A DNA stretch of 39,446 nt, taken from the NCBI GenBank assembly GCA_030765535.1, contig JAVCCH010000090.1:1-39446 (forward strand), read 5' to 3'. Shown one piece after another: positions 36,990 to 39,446 of this stretch. The translations under genes and the position numbers were made by a program. Source of the stretch: Candidatus Tenebribacter davisii. GTDB taxonomy: Bacteria; Cloacimonadota; Cloacimonadia; Cloacimonadales; TCS61. The notes under the pieces were generated by a model. The model was not told where the DNA came from. It ran no database searches and was given only the letters and a program-made list of their open reading frames with translations. How positions within the stretch are numbered: position 1 is the stretch's first letter; the number at the start of each line of letters is the position of its first letter.

Positions 36990-38726
36990 TTAAACAATAT
37001 TCATTATCTCAAGGGTTTGACTAATGTATTTATCTAAACTATTATCATACTTCTTTAATAATGATCGCTTAGCTTTACATTCTCCTATTTCAATAAGTTT
37101 AGCTTTATCTTGAAAGTACTTTCTATTAAAATCTAAAATTAGACTTTTATTTTTTTCAATTACAGCAATTGAAATAAAAGTTTGAGTGTCAATTGGCAAA
37201 AAATTACTTACAAACTTTATTATAATGTCTTTACTAACTTGTTCTAAATCCTCTTTAAAAATGGCATCTAATATGAATGGTAATCTATGAATATCTTCAT
37301 TCTGATTGATTAGATAGTTAAATGCAAAGTGATAAGCTAAAACAGTTTTATGTAGCTCAACACCTTGAGATGGAAATGCAGATATCATGTATAACTCTCG
37401 ATACCTTCTTTCATTTAATGGCTTCACTTTTAACTCTCTAAGATACCTACTAAATATTCTCTCAAATATTTTAGAATAATTATTTCTATCTTTTGTAATA
37501 TCTTCAAAGCTCTTAAAGTCCTCTAATTCCTCACTAAGTTTATTTTTTTCTTTTGTTAAATTGCCTAATTTGTGAGTGATCTGTTCAACTAATTCAATAT
37601 TAGTTTTATCCTTTAGCCAATTATCATAAGTAATTTCTGACTCAGAATGTCTTTTTAGTATATTAAATTCTTGTTTTATTATTTCTGAATTTTTTTCAAG
37701 TGATTTAGATAATGAATTAACTTCAGATTGCTTCTGTTTGATTTTTAATGAACACAATTTTGTTTCTTCAATAATGTCATATGATTCTTGTATGTACTTA
37801 TATGATGATTCAATATTATATGGAAGACTTTGAGTACATACAGGGCAAAAATCGTTTGCAGGATTTTGTCCCTTATGATTTTGAGAAACTTTTCTAAGAA
37901 CTGAAAGACGTTGCTTGTAATATGTCAATTCATTACATTTATTAACATACTCTTTTTCTTGTTGCTTATATTCTGATATTCTTTCTTTATGGGATTCAAT
38001 ATATTCTTTTGTATGTTCAATGTATTTTTCATCAGCCAACTTTGATATCTCAAGCTCTTCATTATTTTTTTCGATTCTGGAATAAAAGTCAATTTGCTCC
38101 TCTTTCGATTTAATCTGATTCTCCAACTTTTTTTTCATTATTCTGTCGGATGAATTCTCAATACCCAAATAATAATCTAAGTAGTCATTTTTAAAATTAC
38201 GATAATAATCCAAACAACTGAAAGATTTTCTCAAATATACCCAGCCAACTGATTGTGAAACATAATAGGGTAGAAAAAGAGTTTCTATTGGTGCTGGTTT
38301 ATATTCATCTTGACTTTCCAAAAGCAAAGAACATTCGAATAAATTATGTATAAACTCTTTTAGCTTTATATGCTCAACTGAAGAATTTCCATTTATACCA
38401 CTAAATCTCTCAGTTGGTTTGTTCTTACGATGAATATACAAGGTATCATCGTCTCTAATAAAGCTTATCTTTTCAACACTTGATCTCATTGATGGAATAA
38501 ATTCACAATCAAGCCTGAATATCAATTGCTCGTCTAAAATCTCTTTTAGCTTTAAATTATTTTCGTTAATCCCAAATGTATATAGAATCGTTTGAAATAG
38601 AGTACTTTTGCCTGAAGTATTAAGACCAAAAACAATATTCATTTTATCGCCAAACTTGAAACAAAAATACTTGTTTGATATCGAGGAATAAGCCATAAAG
38701 CTTTTTAAAATCAGTGTTTTTTTCAT
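36990..38726 (-). CDS. SMC/Rad50-like ATPase with zinc-hook CPVC
   Basis: 578 residues. Walker A GLNTSGKS at 34-41, following the short MNIVFG strand as in RecF/Rad50/SMC proteins. A Q-loop-like LPYYVSQSVGW lies at 152-162. A long charged coiled-coil (about 195-285) leads to CPVC at 294-297, a zinc-hook-type turn, and a return coil (about 310-415). The C-terminal lobe has a degenerate ABC signature PSQGVELHKTVLAYHFAF (452-469) and Walker B PFILDAIF (483-490), where Ala stands in the place of the usual catalytic Glu. The coil is much shorter than in true Rad50 (SbcC), and no nuclease partner is adjacent. It starts three bases after the stop of the upstream gene. It resembles ATPases of mobile defence operons (Lamassu or ABC three-component type), but family membership is inference. 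Confidence 0.85.
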   Translation of the reverse strand: MKKTLILKSFMAYSSISNKYFCFKFGDKMNIVFGLNTSGKSTLFQTILYTFGINENNLKLKEILDEQLIFRLDCEFIPSMRSSVEKISFIRDDDTLYIHRKNKPTERFSGINGNSSVEHIKLKEFIHNLFECSLLLESQDEYKPAPIETLFLPYYVSQSVGWVYLRKSFSCLDYYRNFKNDYLDYYLGIENSSDRIMKKKLENQIKSKEEQIDFYSRIEKNNEELEISKLADEKYIEHTKEYIESHKERISEYKQQEKEYVNKCNELTYYKQRLSVLRKVSQNHKGQNPANDFCPVCTQSLPYNIESSYKYIQESYDIIEETKLCSLKIKQKQSEVNSLSKSLEKNSEIIKQEFNILKRHSESEITYDNWLKDKTNIELVEQITHKLGNLTKEKNKLSEELEDFKSFEDITKDRNNYSKIFERIFSRYLRELKVKPLNERRYRELYMISAFPSQGVELHKTVLAYHFAFNYLINQNEDIHRLPFILDAIFKEDLEQVSKDIIIKFVSNFLPIDTQTFISIAVIEKNKSLILDFNRKYFQDKAKLIEIGECKAKRSLLKKYDNSLDKYISQTLEIMNIV

Positions 38727-38729
38727 AAT

Positions 38730-39446
38730 TTAGTTCTCAATCATAATAAAGGCTGCACAAATTGCAGCTTTAAGTTCTATCGGTTTCAATTGCGTTCTAT
38801 TATTTTTGTTAAATTCTTCATATAATTTCTCTATACACTCAGTTTCTGTAAAAGTAGTTGTTAATATACCTGTGTTTTTTCTTACAAATAATAGAATTTT
38901 TTGATGTTCCGCTTGTAACAAATCTTTAAAAAGATCAAAACTATTTACAAAATTGAATTCGAATATTGTTCTTTCTGCAATTGGTATTTCTAATTTTATA
39001 GATAATTCATTCTTTTTTGATCTCCACAGCTCGAAACCAAGTTGTTGTTTTGTAATAATGTCAATAGCTTCGGTTATTTGTACACTACTTACACGTTTAG
39101 CTGCATCTAATAGGTTAGCTCTATTCCCCTTGTTTAATTCATTCTCAACATCTCTAAATAACATAATAAGTGTATCAACTGCAGCTTTATGTTTGCTCAC
39201 TTTATCCCCAAAGATATCACCAAATTGCCCTACTAAAGTATTTTTTTGTTTTATGCTTGTTCTTGGTAAATCTATATATGCTAAAGATAAGTTTTGAAGT
39301 TCATCAATTGATTTGCTATTCTCAGAAAGCAATTTTTGAACCTCTACTTTAATTTTCAATTGTAATGAATTTTTCAGATTGACATATTTCACAACTTGGT
39401 TACTTTCATTAATAGTAACTTTACTCTTACAAGCTTTTGTAGATAA
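38730..39446 (-). CDS. Unrecognised partner of the SMC-like ATPase, 5' end outside window
   Basis: At least 238 codons. A GTG at 39392 could start a 220-residue protein, but the frame is open to the window edge (upstream residues read LSTKACKSKVTINESNQV) and there is no good RBS at the GTG, so the true start lies outside. The protein is mostly alpha-helical with Lys/Glu-rich stretches; a mid-region segment (about LSIKLEIPIAERTIFEFNFV) looks like beta strands, and it ends in a hydrophobic helix (AAICAAFIMIEN). No signal peptide, no nuclease, protease or TM motif that I can recognise. It precedes the ATPase gene by three bases, so the two are translationally coupled and probably form a complex. 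Confidence 0.75.
   Translation of the reverse strand, partial: LSTKACKSKVTINESNQVVKYVNLKNSLQLKIKVEVQKLLSENSKSIDELQNLSLAYIDLPRTSIKQKNTLVGQFGDIFGDKVSKHKAAVDTLIMLFRDVENELNKGNRANLLDAAKRVSSVQITEAIDIITKQQLGFELWRSKKNELSIKLEIPIAERTIFEFNFVNSFDLFKDLLQAEHQKILLFVRKNTGILTTTFTETECIEKLYEEFNKNNRTQLKPIELKAAICAAFIMIEN

Noticed and set aside
39390-39392. GTG as the start of the ATPase partner
   Set aside because: The frame stays open for 18 more codons to the window edge with coding-like composition, and no good RBS precedes the GTG; the gene is more likely cut by the edge.

Overview
The window is AT-rich DNA from a Gram-negative-type (diderm) bacterium of the Fibrobacteres-Chlorobi-Bacteroidetes (FCB) side of the tree. 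My best guess is a Cloacimonadota-like lineage. The evidence is lipopolysaccharide genes (lptF, lptG, lpxB, gmhA), large outer-membrane proteins, and three secreted proteins ending in the YPNPFNP / GIYLYKM / KKMxLxK tail of type IX secretion (T9SS) cargo. The taxonomic call is inference; no full-length marker RNA is present.

Left part (1-9973, mostly + strand): the 3' end of a 5S rRNA gene with its terminator, a small outer-membrane barrel protein, then a tightly overlapping run ligA - lptF - lptG - GT4 glycosyltransferase - CDP-glycerol-type phosphotransferase - SGNH-fold protein - Wzx-type flippase. The last four look like a surface-glycan module placed behind the LPS-export permeases.

Middle (10009-24610, mostly - strand): a DUF6765-like protein with a lamin-tail/OB-fold T9SS cargo; the operon phosphate acyltransferase - rpiB - glyA; acsA with an OFA-family MFS transporter and a hairpin between them; ndk alone on the + strand; and the operon yjbQ - DUF401 permease - lpxB - DUF374 acyltransferase - aminotransferase.

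Right-centre (24746-35376): a tandem-PspC membrane protein, a 1093-residue outer-membrane protein, the operon gmhA - dtd - HAD hydrolase - L,D-transpeptidase, and two convergent T9SS cargo proteins with near-identical tails.

Right edge (35452-39446): this appears to be the left end of an integrative element. A 28-nt remnant of a tRNA 3' end (T arm, acceptor strand and CCA, tRNA-Pro-like) marks the attachment site. Next come four 11-bp direct repeats, a Bacteroidetes-type tyrosine integrase with an arm-binding domain, and a two-gene cargo: a zinc-hook SMC/Rad50-like ATPase behind an unrecognised partner whose frame runs off the window. This pair is the best candidate for an undescribed (perhaps defence) system here. 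The direction of the tRNA remnant predicts that the element extends to the right and ends at an intact tRNA-Pro gene.

A TTGAC(A/T/G) hexamer lies about 50-90 nt before at least ten starts on both strands. It looks like the main -35 element of this genome, while no clear TATAAT accompanies most copies.
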